A DNA stretch of 64,000 nucleotides. Source: Rhizobiales bacterium IMCC20636. GTDB taxonomy: Bacteria > Pseudomonadota > Alphaproteobacteria > Rhizobiales > GCA-2746425. The stretch covers positions 1,147,001-1,211,000 of the forward strand of contig CP018226.1 in the NCBI GenBank assembly GCA_016865015.1, in the 5' to 3' direction. A program made the position numbers and the translations under genes. Below the pieces are notes generated by a model that did not search any database, was not told where the DNA came from, and saw only the letters and a list, made by a program, of their open reading frames with translations. Numbering within the stretch: position 1 is the stretch's first letter; each line of letters opens with the position of its first letter. Below, one piece after another: positions 56,393 through 64,000 of this stretch.

Positions 56393-56439
56393 GACGCAAG
56401 GCCTAACGCCTTGCGCCCCTCATTTCAAGATCGCTGTGA

Positions 56440-57006
56440 TCAGTAACCTCTGGAACGTCCCAGAAGATGGTCGACTGACAGTTTGCCGCCGCCTTTGATC
56501 ACCAGTACCAGAAGCAGGAAAATCCAGAAGGAACGCTGATCCATGATCAGGGAGGATGGATCGCGATCGAACCATGCGCCAATGGTTGTTGCATCAACAT
56601 TGTGGCCGGTGATGTCAACAATGGTCATCACTATGATAAAGCCGATGAAGGCCAGACTTGAGAGACGCGTGAAGAGGCCGATCACAATGAGGGTGGGCAA
56701 AATGAATTCCGCCCAGGTGCCAAGGATGACAATCAGGTGCTGATACAGGTTGAGTGCGGAACTGTCATAACCGGCGGCTTCAAACGCTTTGGGAAGGATC
56801 TGAACATAGGCTCCGCTCGATGGTGTGAGGAACCCGAGAATGCCATCACCCAGTTTTGTGGCCGCTGAATTCCAGAAATAGATCAGCAGAGTTGCCGCGA
56901 AAACAAACCGGGCGGCAAGGCCCAGAAACCAGTCCTGCGTTTCGACTTCCAGCGTACCAAAGATACGGTCATGTAGCCGCGTGAGTGAATCGATTATTCC
57001 GTTCAT
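56440..57006 (-). CDS. DoxX-family membrane protein of the bufferin cluster
   Basis: 188 residues from ATG at 57006 (MNGIIDSLTRLHDRIF), with GGAG upstream; a longer frame from 57177 overlaps the partner gene. Four or more helices (LAARFVFAATLLIYFWNSA, LGTWAEFILPTLIVIGLF, LAFIGFIIVMTIVDI, FWIFLLLVLVIKGG). DoxX proteins are frequent fourth members of bufferin operons (bufD). 13 bp after the bufC-like gene. Confidence 0.85.
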   Translation of the reverse strand: MNGIIDSLTRLHDRIFGTLEVETQDWFLGLAARFVFAATLLIYFWNSAATKLGDGILGFLTPSSGAYVQILPKAFEAAGYDSSALNLYQHLIVILGTWAEFILPTLIVIGLFTRLSSLAFIGFIIVMTIVDITGHNVDATTIGAWFDRDPSSLIMDQRSFWIFLLLVLVIKGGGKLSVDHLLGRSRGY

Positions 57007-57019
57007 GGAAGTCTCCAAA

Positions 57020-57784
57020 CTATTCTCGTGTTGTGTCGCACTCAGTGAAGACACCCGCTGACAGAGCACCGGTGAGTGTGGATGCAAGATCAAAGGCAGG
57101 ATTGGACAAAAGTCCAGCCTGCGCTGCGGCGCCAAGTGTCTGGCCTTGTTGTACGGTCGACAGAAACGCGTAGGCACCTTGTGGCAGGGCGCGCACTTCC
57201 ACCTCCAGTGCCGGGCGGCATATCATGACCGCTTGCGGTGTTCCGGTGGGCACATCCAGTTCTGTGCCCTGGATGTTGGCTTGCCAGATAGACAAGATGG
57301 CAAAGTCAGAATCGATCAGGCAAAGTGACGGATGGGTTTTGAAAACCAGCGTTTCAAATTGATCAGGCGCAATTTCCTGGAGTTGTGCCGGATCCAGCGG
57401 ATGGTCATTGGCGGCATGATAGGCAGAGCGCCGTGCGCTTTCCAATTCCGCCACATCGCCCAGATAAGGCACCGAAGCTGCCGGTGGAAAGTTTCTCAGG
57501 AATTCTGGAAACTCAGTCCCATAATGCAGCATGACAGGTGAGGTTGGTGGATGATGGATCACAAATTCTCTGGCGGCTGCCTGAAAGAATGCTTCACCCA
57601 CTAGGGTCTGGACCACAGGACAACGGCTTGCAAGCGCCTCAGTCAGGCTGACAATCACATTGTTGCGGTAAACATCAAAACGTTTTGTTGCTGCGACGCC
57701 GTCGGGGTTGATAATCCCATCAGGCACAGGACTTCCCGGGCTCAGAAGCGCTTCAGCGAATGGTCGCAGGCTGTCATTAGCCAT
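57020..57784 (-). CDS. bufC: Bufferin-maturation partner, DUF2063 (BufC)
   Basis: 254 residues from ATG at 57784 (MANDSLRPFAEALLSPG); 57796 is also possible. Typical DUF2063 text: RFDVYRNNVIVSLTEALAS, VQTLVGEAFFQAAAREFV, PYLGDVAELE. BufC-type proteins bring the precursor to the MNIO enzyme. The start overlaps the enzyme gene's stop by 8 bp. Confidence 0.9.
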   Translation of the reverse strand: MANDSLRPFAEALLSPGSPVPDGIINPDGVAATKRFDVYRNNVIVSLTEALASRCPVVQTLVGEAFFQAAAREFVIHHPPTSPVMLHYGTEFPEFLRNFPPAASVPYLGDVAELESARRSAYHAANDHPLDPAQLQEIAPDQFETLVFKTHPSLCLIDSDFAILSIWQANIQGTELDVPTGTPQAVMICRPALEVEVRALPQGAYAFLSTVQQGQTLGAAAQAGLLSNPAFDLASTLTGALSAGVFTECDTTRE

Positions 57785-58673
57785 GACGCCGGCCAAGCAG
57801 CGGATTGCGGTTCATGATCATTTCAGCCTGTCTGGCCTGATCGAGAAGTGTTGCAAAATCCGGCACATCATTATCCCATTCAATGAGGGTCGGACGTGGC
57901 CCACCCAGAATAATGGTGCGTTCATAAAGAGCCCAAACGGCGTCATCAACAGCCCGGTCATGGGCATCAATCAACAGCGGTGCACCGGTTTCATCTTGAT
58001 CAGGGGCGTGGCCTCCCAGATGAATTTCACCGACAATATGAAGCGGAAACTGGGCGATGTATTTTTGCGGATCATATTGCTGGTTGGTGGCGCTTACATA
58101 GACATTGTTCACATCGAGCAGCAGCCCGCAGCCCGTTTGATCGGTGATGCGGGTCAGAAATTCGATTTCGCTCATGGAAGACTGATCGAAGGCGACATAA
58201 AGCGATGGATTTTCCAACAGCATTTTGCGCCCGATGAATTGCTGAACCTCATCAATATGGTTGATCACACGCGCAAGGGTTTGCTCTGTGTAAGGCACTG
58301 GCAGCAAGTCGTTCAGGAATTGAGTTTCATGACTGGACCAGGCCAGATGCTCGGAAAATAATCCCGGCTGGTAGCGTTCGTTCAGATCCTTGAGGCGAGC
58401 GAGATGCTCCGGGTTTAAGGGTGCTTCACCACCAATAGACAGTCCCACACCATGCAGGGACAGTGGATAAAGTTCGCGGATTTTTTCCAGAAAATGATGT
58501 GGCGGGCCACCGGCACCCATATAGTTTTCCGGATGAACCTCAAACCAGCCCAAGTTGGGCTTTGAATTGAGGATGTCTGTGTAATGTTCAGGTTTCAAAC
58601 CGATGCCACTGCGATCCGGTATGCGTGCGTCGACACGCTTCGCGGATGTTTCGGGTGGCACAGTCTGGAACAT
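57777..58673 (-). CDS. bufB: MNIO enzyme, DUF692 (BufB)
   Basis: 298 residues, a TIM-barrel of the multinuclear non-haem iron-dependent oxidative enzymes. Metal-binding and core motifs: RSGIGLKPEHY, FEVHPENYM, LHGVGLSIGG, LLENPSLYV, LLLDVNNVYVSA, IVGEIHLGGHA, and LIEWDNDVPD. It converts cysteines of the BufA precursor to thiooxazole-type heterocycles. Separated from bufA by a hairpin. Confidence 0.93.
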   Translation of the reverse strand: MFQTVPPETSAKRVDARIPDRSGIGLKPEHYTDILNSKPNLGWFEVHPENYMGAGGPPHHFLEKIRELYPLSLHGVGLSIGGEAPLNPEHLARLKDLNERYQPGLFSEHLAWSSHETQFLNDLLPVPYTEQTLARVINHIDEVQQFIGRKMLLENPSLYVAFDQSSMSEIEFLTRITDQTGCGLLLDVNNVYVSATNQQYDPQKYIAQFPLHIVGEIHLGGHAPDQDETGAPLLIDAHDRAVDDAVWALYERTIILGGPRPTLIEWDNDVPDFATLLDQARQAEMIMNRNPLLGRRHG

Positions 58674-58705
58674 AGCAGGTCTCAGGATCTAGCGGACTGA
58701 AGGGC

Positions 58706-58741
58706 TTCGGCCCGATACGTCATATCACGTTCCGGGCCGAA
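58706..58741. promoter_or_regulatory. Hairpin between bufA and bufB
   Basis: TTCGGCCCG (58706-58714) and CGGGCCGAA (58733-58741) pair perfectly with an 18-nt loop in the 86-bp gap. No T-run. Likely limits read-through so that precursor is made in excess over its enzymes. Confidence 0.6.
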
Positions 58742-58759
58742 AGTGTTGGTCGTAGAGTA

Positions 58760-59065
58760 TTACGCAGGAATGTCGCGCTCCAGAGCGGCGAGTGAGCCTT
58801 TGCGGCCGCCGTCAAGTTCCATTGTTTCGCAGGTGCCAGCTGGCACCAGTGACCAGGCATTGCCCTGATAGTCGACCTTGGATGTGCCGGCGCATGTTGT
58901 GCCAGGGCCAGCTGCACAGTCGTTTTTGCCAGCAAGAGAAACACCGAAGCATTTTTCTTTTTCTGCGGCTTCTGCATTTGTTGAAATTGCAACTGAAGAA
59001 AGGGCTGTGGCCATTGCACCAGCAATGAGGGCGGCGGACAGGGTAGTTTTAGTGAAAGCGGACAT
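58760..59065 (-). CDS. bufA: Bufferin precursor peptide (BufA, DUF2282)
   Basis: 101 residues. Signal peptide 1-34 (NAEAA-EKEK) then a short mature chain with four Cys at 39, 50, 58 and 79 in [22 protein letters not shown] and GTCETM, the pattern of bufferin precursors. In known members the central cysteines are modified to 5-thiooxazoles and the product, exported to the periplasm, binds copper. GGAG is 5-6 nt upstream of the ATG. First gene of the bufABC-doxX set. Confidence 0.93.
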   Translation of the reverse strand: MSAFTKTTLSAALIAGAMATALSSVAISTNAEAAEKEKCFGVSLAGKNDCAAGPGTTCAGTSKVDYQGNAWSLVPAGTCETMELDGGRKGSLAALERDIPA

Positions 59066-59134
59066 TGGATTCTCCGTGGATTGAACGGTTCATATTTGGT
59101 TGTTCAGATTGAGTGGCGTTTTGCCGCTGTGTCT

Positions 59135-59160
59135 GACAAGAAGCACCATGACGGAGTTCC
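59135..59160 (-). promoter_or_regulatory. Possible ECF-type promoter of the bufferin operon
   Basis: Minus strand GGAACT (59155-59160), 17 nt, then GTCAGA starting at 59137, about 70 bp before the bufA ATG. GGAAC with a downstream GTC is the general ECF sigma pattern. No ECF gene is in the window. Confidence 0.35.
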
Positions 59161-59741
59161 AATTCACTTGAAAATCAAACAGGCGTGACAGTTTTTCACG
59201 TTTGCATCACAGAGTTGTGAGGTGGTCAAAGGGATGCAGGGCCGGAATATCTGAAAACAAAGTGCGGAAAAAACGGTGTTTTCTTTCAAGAATGTAAGGG
59301 AAAACGGCCTCTGGAGACTTTCAGGGCATCATTATGGGCTTGCTCTTTGTCGCCACATCTGGCATTTTCAGCACGTAATTGGACAGTAATGCTGTCCTAA
59401 ATTACCGATGGTATCCCTGACAGGCGATGTCATCCGAGCTTCGGCAGGGAGTTACATGAAAATGGCTAATGCGTCATTTGATGTGCTTCATGCAGACATT
59501 GGTAGTGATCAAACTGCCCGTTGGTGCTAAAGCGCAATCGGGTGGTTTCGTGTGCCGCAAGCAGCTATGGCAGCTGCGTGACCCAAAACATGAGCATCGG
59601 CACTTGCCGGCCCGCTCGCCCGAGCCGCGTTCCTGAAATTCTGGAAAGCGCGACCCGAATGAAGGCGTGTCGCCAGATTTGGGACAGAATGACAATGACG
59701 GGACGCTGAGATTGCTGTCCCAAACGTTTGGAGTGTTGGAA
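59161..59741. other. Long divergent region between bufA and gltB
   Basis: About 580 bp without a clear gene. It contains a 24-codon frame at 59456-59530 with GGGAG upstream (MKMANASFDVLHADIG...), and a 10-bp inverted repeat (TTTGGGACAG at 59678-59687, CTGTCCCAAA at 59715-59724) ending 17 bp before the gltB ATG. Either could be a leader element of gltB. Confidence 0.4.
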
Positions 59742-62700
59742 ATGACGCAAAAGAGAGTTTCTCTGCTCAACACAGTTGAACCGGCAGACATGTCTGCGCG
59801 GACCCGTGCACCCGAACGCAAACCGACCGCGCCTCAGTCTGGCGCGCAACACCATAATGGCGTTCCCGCGGCACAGGGTCTTTATAACCCTGCTAATGAA
59901 CATGATGCATGTGGCGTTGGCTTCATTGCGAACATGAAAAGCGGCGCAACCCACAAGATCATTCAGGATGGCATCCAGATTCTGGAAAATCTGGAGCATC
60001 GTGGTGCTGTCGGTGCCGACCCGTTGATGGGTGATGGCGCTGGCCTGCTGAGTCAGATGCCCCATGGCCTGTTCAAGGACGTCTGTGAATTCGAGTTGCC
60101 TGAACCCGGTGAATATGCCGTTGGTTTTCTGTTCATGCCGCAGGATGCTGCCACGCGCGCTGATTTTGAGCATATTGTCGAGGATGTGGTGACGAGCTGC
60201 AATCAGGTTGTGCTTGGCTGGCGTGATGTGCCCGTCAACAATGCCGGCTTGTCGAAACTGGTTCTGGCAACGGAACCCTACTCACGACAGGTGTTTATTG
60301 GCCGTGGATCTGACATCGCAGATCAGGATGCTTTTGAACGTAAGCTGTTTTTGCTTCGCAAGATGATTTCCAATCGGATTTATGACGCCAATAATGGCGC
60401 TGAGGACACGGATTTTTATGTCGTGTCACTGTCATCGCGCACCATTGTCTACAAGGGCATGTTCCTGGCTGATCAACTTGGTCCTTATTATCTGGACCTG
60501 AAGAACCCGTTGTTTGAATCCGCTCTGGCGCTGGTGCATCAGCGTTTTTCGACCAATACATTCCCATCATGGCGGCTTGCGCATCCATATCGGATGGTGG
60601 CCCATAATGGCGAAATCAATACGCTGCGTGGCAATGTCAACTGGATGGCGGCACGCCAGGCCTCGGTAAAATCGCCACTGTTTGGTGATTCGATGCCAAA
60701 ACTTTGGCCAATTTCCTATGAGGGACAATCGGATACGGCCTGTTTCGACAACGCTCTGGAATTTCTGACAATGGGCGGATATGAGCTGTCTCATGCTGCC
60801 ATGATGCTGGTGCCGGAAGCCTGGGCGGGCAATCCGCTGATGGGTGAGGACCGTCGTGCCTTTTATGCCTATCACGCGGCTTTGATGGAACCCTGGGACG
60901 GACCTGCTGCCATCGCGTTTACAGATGGACGGCAGATCGCAGCCACGTTGGATCGCAATGGCCTGCGTCCTGCGCGTTATGTTCAGACAGATGATGGCTG
61001 CGTCATCATGGCTTCAGAAGTTGGTGTCTTGCCGATTGACGAATCCCGGATCGTGAAGAAATGGCGTTTGCAGCCGGGTAAGATGCTTCTGATTGATCTG
61101 GAAGAAGGCCGCATTATCGCTGATGATGAGCTGAAAGCCCGCATCGCCAATGCCAATCCTTACAAGGAATGGCTGGCCCGCACCCAGATCGTTCTTGAGG
61201 ACCTGCCGCAAGTGGGCTCCGGAGCACCGCATTCCAATGCAAACCTGCTCGACCGGCAACAGGCGTTTGGCTACACTCAGGAAGATCTGAAGCTGTTGAT
61301 GTCACCCATGGCAATCACAGGTCAGGAAGCTTTGGGATCGATGGGCACTGATACGCCGATCTCGGCGCTGAGCCAGAAATCCAAGCTGCTTTATACCTAT
61401 TTCAAGCAGAATTTTGCACAGGTAACGAATCCGCCGATTGATCCAATCCGTGAAGAGATCGTAATGAGCCTGGTGTCGTTTATCGGACCCCGGCCAAATC
61501 TGTTTGATCTGGAAGGGCAATCAGAGCGCAAACGCCTTGAAGTGCGTCAGCCGATTCTGACCAATAATGATCTGGAGAAAATTCGACTGATCAGTGACAT
61601 TGGCGACAATCAGTTCCAGACACAGACGCTGGACATTACTTACAATGCCGAAACAGGCGCTGCTGGCATGGAAGCAGCTATTGACCGCTTGTGCGATCGG
61701 TCAGAACGGGCGGTGCAAAACGGTTATAACATCATCATACTGTCGGATCGGTTGATTGAGGCAAAGCGGATTGCAATCCCGGCCCTGCTGGCAACGGCAG
61801 CTGTCCATCATCATCTGATCCGAAAAGGGCTCCGGACTTCGGTCGGCCTGGTCGTGGAGACCGGTGAAGCACGTGAGGTGCATCATTTCTGTGTGCTGGC
61901 CGGTTACGGCGCAGAAGCGATCAACCCTTATCTGGCATTTGAAACCCTGTCCGACATGCATACGCGTGGCGAGTTCCCCGATGTGGTCGATGCGCAAGAA
62001 GTGGTGGAGCGTTACATCAAATCCATCGACAAGGGGATTTTGAAGGTGATGTCCAAAATGGGCATCTCGACCTATCAGTCCTATTGCGGTGCGCAGATTT
62101 TCGATGCCGTCGGACTGAAGTCAAATTTCGTGAAGCGTTTCTTCTTTGGAACTGCAACACAAATTGAAGGCATTGGTCTGAAAGAGGTGTCTGAAGAGAC
62201 GCTCAGCCGCCATGATGGTGCCTTCAGCGATGATCCTGTGTTGCGCACGTCTTTGGATGTTGGCGGCGAATATATGTACCGCATGCGCGGTGAGGCGCAT
62301 GCCTGGACACCGGATGCTATTGCCAAGCTGCAACATGCTGTGCGTGGTGAAAGCTGGTCGGATTATCAGGAATTCGCTGATGCTGTGAATGATCAGTCTG
62401 AAGTGCTGATGACGCTGCGCGGCCTTTTCGATATCGAAAAGGCCGATGAAGCGATTTCCCTTGATGAAGTGGAATCTGCCGCAGATATCGTGAAACGCTT
62501 TTCAACCGGTGCCATGTCCTTTGGCTCGATCAGTATGGAAGCGCATTCCACATTGGCGATCGCCATGAACCGGATTGGTGGCAAGTCCAATACAGGTGAA
62601 GGCGGTGAACAGCCTGAACGGTTCTATCCGCTGCCAGATGGCCGGCCAAACCCGAAACGTTCGGCTATCAAGCAGATCGCGTCCGGTCGCTTTGGTGTGA

Positions 62701-64000
62701 CCACTGAATATCTGGTCAATTCTGACATGATGCAGATCAAGGTTGCGCAGGGTGCCAAGCCCGGCGAAGGCGGACAATTGCCTGGGCACAAGGTTGATGC
62801 AACGATTGCCAAAGTGCGTCATTCCACACCGGGTGTCGGACTTATTTCTCCGCCGCCGCACCATGATATCTATTCCATCGAGGACCTGGCTCAACTCATA
62901 TTTGATCTGAAAAATGTCAATCCGGCGGCCGATGTGTCGGTGAAACTCGTCTCAGAAGTTGGCGTTGGAACCGTTGCAGCCGGTGTTGCGAAGGCCCGCG
63001 CCGATCATATCACGATTTCTGGGTTTGAAGGCGGCACCGGAGCATCCCCGCTGACATCGCTGAAACATGCGGGCAGTCCCTGGGAATTGGGCCTTGCTGA
63101 AACGCACCAGACACTGGTGCTGAATGGTCTGCGTTCGCGTATCGCGCTGCAGGTGGATGGTGGTCTGAAAACAGGCCGTGATGTGGTGATTGGCGCTTTG
63201 CTTGGTGCGGACGAATTTGGCTTTTCGACTGCGCCATTGATCGCCGCCGGGTGTTTGATGATGCGTAAATGTCATCTGAACACCTGTCCCGTTGGCATTG
63301 CCACACAGGACCCGGTTCTGCGCAAGCGCTTCCATGGCACGCCAGAGCACATCGTCAATTATTTCTTCTATGTCGCTGAAGAGGTGCGTCAGTTGATGGC
63401 GACGATGGGAATTCGGAAGTTTGAGGATCTGGTTGGTCAATCTCAACTCCTGCAACAGGACCGCGTTATTGCTGTTGGCAAGAGCGAGGGGCTTGAATTC
63501 GCCGGCCTGTTTTTCAAACCTGAGGCAGGCCCCGATGACATCCGTCATACCCAGTTGCAGAACCATCCGATCCAGGATGTTCTGGATCGCAAGTTGATTG
63601 CTGAGGCGATGCCTGCGCTGGAAGACAAAACGCCGGTCAAGATTGTTACGGAAATTCAAAACCGTAATCGCTCTGCCGGAGCCATGCTGAGCGGCGAAGT
63701 TGCCAAACGGTATGGCATGAAGGGCCTGCCTGATGACACGATTTCCATCCATATGACTGGAACTGCAGGTCAATCCTTCGGTGCCTTTCTGACACGTGGT
63801 GTGTCGATTGATCTGCAGGGCGATGCCAATGATTATGTTGGCAAGGGCCTGTGTGGCGGGCGCCTGGTGGTTCGACCGCCGGCAAACACGAAAATTGTGC
63901 CGGAAGATTCGATGATCGTTGGCAACACCGTATTGTACGGCGCTGTTGAAGGTGAAGCCTATTTCCGTGGTGTTGCCGGTGAACGGTTTGCTGTGCGCAA
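59742..64000 (+). CDS. gltB: Glutamate synthase large subunit, C-terminus beyond the window
   Basis: 1419 residues are visible of about 1570. ATG at 59742 has GGAG 8-9 nt upstream. A 56-residue propeptide-like leader precedes the glutaminase nucleophile Cys57 in EHDACGVGF. The glutaminase domain (57 to about 480), central domain, FMN/2-oxoglutarate domain with [12 protein letters not shown]-like text (near 950), and the 3Fe-4S ligands in [13 protein letters not shown] (C-x5-C-x4-C) are all seen. The frame ends inside the glutamate-synthase C-terminal beta-helix repeats. With GltD it makes glutamate from glutamine and 2-oxoglutarate. gltD is not in the window. Confidence 0.97.
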   Translation, partial: MTQKRVSLLNTVEPADMSARTRAPERKPTAPQSGAQHHNGVPAAQGLYNPANEHDACGVGFIANMKSGATHKIIQDGIQILENLEHRGAVGADPLMGDGAGLLSQMPHGLFKDVCEFELPEPGEYAVGFLFMPQDAATRADFEHIVEDVVTSCNQVVLGWRDVPVNNAGLSKLVLATEPYSRQVFIGRGSDIADQDAFERKLFLLRKMISNRIYDANNGAEDTDFYVVSLSSRTIVYKGMFLADQLGPYYLDLKNPLFESALALVHQRFSTNTFPSWRLAHPYRMVAHNGEINTLRGNVNWMAARQASVKSPLFGDSMPKLWPISYEGQSDTACFDNALEFLTMGGYELSHAAMMLVPEAWAGNPLMGEDRRAFYAYHAALMEPWDGPAAIAFTDGRQIAATLDRNGLRPARYVQTDDGCVIMASEVGVLPIDESRIVKKWRLQPGKMLLIDLEEGRIIADDELKARIANANPYKEWLARTQIVLEDLPQVGSGAPHSNANLLDRQQAFGYTQEDLKLLMSPMAITGQEALGSMGTDTPISALSQKSKLLYTYFKQNFAQVTNPPIDPIREEIVMSLVSFIGPRPNLFDLEGQSERKRLEVRQPILTNNDLEKIRLISDIGDNQFQTQTLDITYNAETGAAGMEAAIDRLCDRSERAVQNGYNIIILSDRLIEAKRIAIPALLATAAVHHHLIRKGLRTSVGLVVETGEAREVHHFCVLAGYGAEAINPYLAFETLSDMHTRGEFPDVVDAQEVVERYIKSIDKGILKVMSKMGISTYQSYCGAQIFDAVGLKSNFVKRFFFGTATQIEGIGLKEVSEETLSRHDGAFSDDPVLRTSLDVGGEYMYRMRGEAHAWTPDAIAKLQHAVRGESWSDYQEFADAVNDQSEVLMTLRGLFDIEKADEAISLDEVESAADIVKRFSTGAMSFGSISMEAHSTLAIAMNRIGGKSNTGEGGEQPERFYPLPDGRPNPKRSAIKQIASGRFGVTTEYLVNSDMMQIKVAQGAKPGEGGQLPGHKVDATIAKVRHSTPGVGLISPPPHHDIYSIEDLAQLIFDLKNVNPAADVSVKLVSEVGVGTVAAGVAKARADHITISGFEGGTGASPLTSLKHAGSPWELGLAETHQTLVLNGLRSRIALQVDGGLKTGRDVVIGALLGADEFGFSTAPLIAAGCLMMRKCHLNTCPVGIATQDPVLRKRFHGTPEHIVNYFFYVAEEVRQLMATMGIRKFEDLVGQSQLLQQDRVIAVGKSEGLEFAGLFFKPEAGPDDIRHTQLQNHPIQDVLDRKLIAEAMPALEDKTPVKIVTEIQNRNRSAGAMLSGEVAKRYGMKGLPDDTISIHMTGTAGQSFGAFLTRGVSIDLQGDANDYVGKGLCGGRLVVRPPANTKIVPEDSMIVGNTVLYGAVEGEAYFRGVAGERFAVR

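Noticed and set aside
60000-63900. Many minus-strand open frames across gltB (for example 62952-63773)
   Set aside because: They are antisense shadows of a clearly conserved plus-strand gltB frame; none has a ribosome site or recognisable domain.

Overview
The window reads as chromosomal DNA of an alphaproteobacterium, most like the Hyphomicrobiales (rhizobial side). The evidence is the gene content and order: petA-petB-petC followed by apt and mtnN, phaA-phaB divergent from phaR with rpmF next, rplY-pth-ychF after prs, trmL-hemF, and a long-propeptide gltB. Base composition looks moderate and even, in the mid-fifties percent G+C by eye. I see no rRNA, tRNA, CRISPR array, intact insertion sequence or phage module. 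No genus is claimed.

Layout. 1-6053 (minus): a secreted or envelope operon of an M15 peptidase, a 1430-residue exported protein with a YARHG-like and a peptidoglycan-binding domain, and two small exported proteins, the last cut by the window edge. 6241-12377: a GST-fold protein, a membrane protein, a gene broken by one in-frame TGA, an RNase T2 with an altered active site, a small exported protein, rlmJ and a ThDP enzyme. 12455-15913: ABC exporter, trmL, hemF. 15935-21032 (minus): a GntR regulator, sulfatase and tripartite tricarboxylate-type (TTT) transporter operon. 21401-23925: a membrane GGDEF-EAL protein behind a periplasmic molybdopterin-oxidoreductase-fold protein. 24233-32252: MFS transporter, CPA1 antiporter fused to a cNMP-binding domain, a GAF histidine kinase and small membrane or lipoproteins. 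32380-35800: PHB genes phaB, phaA, phaR and rpmF. 35998-40564: small membrane proteins, a repeat-rich gap, and a divergent GlcG-like / gamma-glutamyltransferase pair. 40565-43962: petABC and apt. 43966-52893 (minus): mtnN, ychF, pth, rplY, prs, a lipoprotein, a creatinase-like protein, pgeF, midA, lgt. 53121-55346: ubiK, a YbjN protein, proC, csaA-like. 55343-59065 (minus): a threonine aldolase and a bufferin-type RiPP cluster (precursor, MNIO enzyme, partner, DoxX). 59742-64000: gltB, open at the edge.

How it fits together. Most of the window is core metabolism: the bc1 complex, haem synthesis, PHB storage, ammonium assimilation, PRPP and purine salvage, translation accessory factors and envelope lipidation. 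The accessory parts are the sulfatase/TTT operon with a palindrome inside its likely promoter, the cyclic-di-GMP protein with its periplasmic partner, the M15/giant-protein operon, and the bufferin cluster, which is probably a periplasmic copper-sequestering system.

Two non-coding structures stand out. A 261-272 bp element with about 30-bp imperfect terminal inverted repeats (MITE-like) occurs twice, in opposite orientation, at 28266-28537 and 40024-40284. The gap at 37.3-37.6 kb holds a perfect 29-bp inverted repeat, each arm itself a hairpin, around three 21-nt tandem repeats that contain a G-quadruplex motif.
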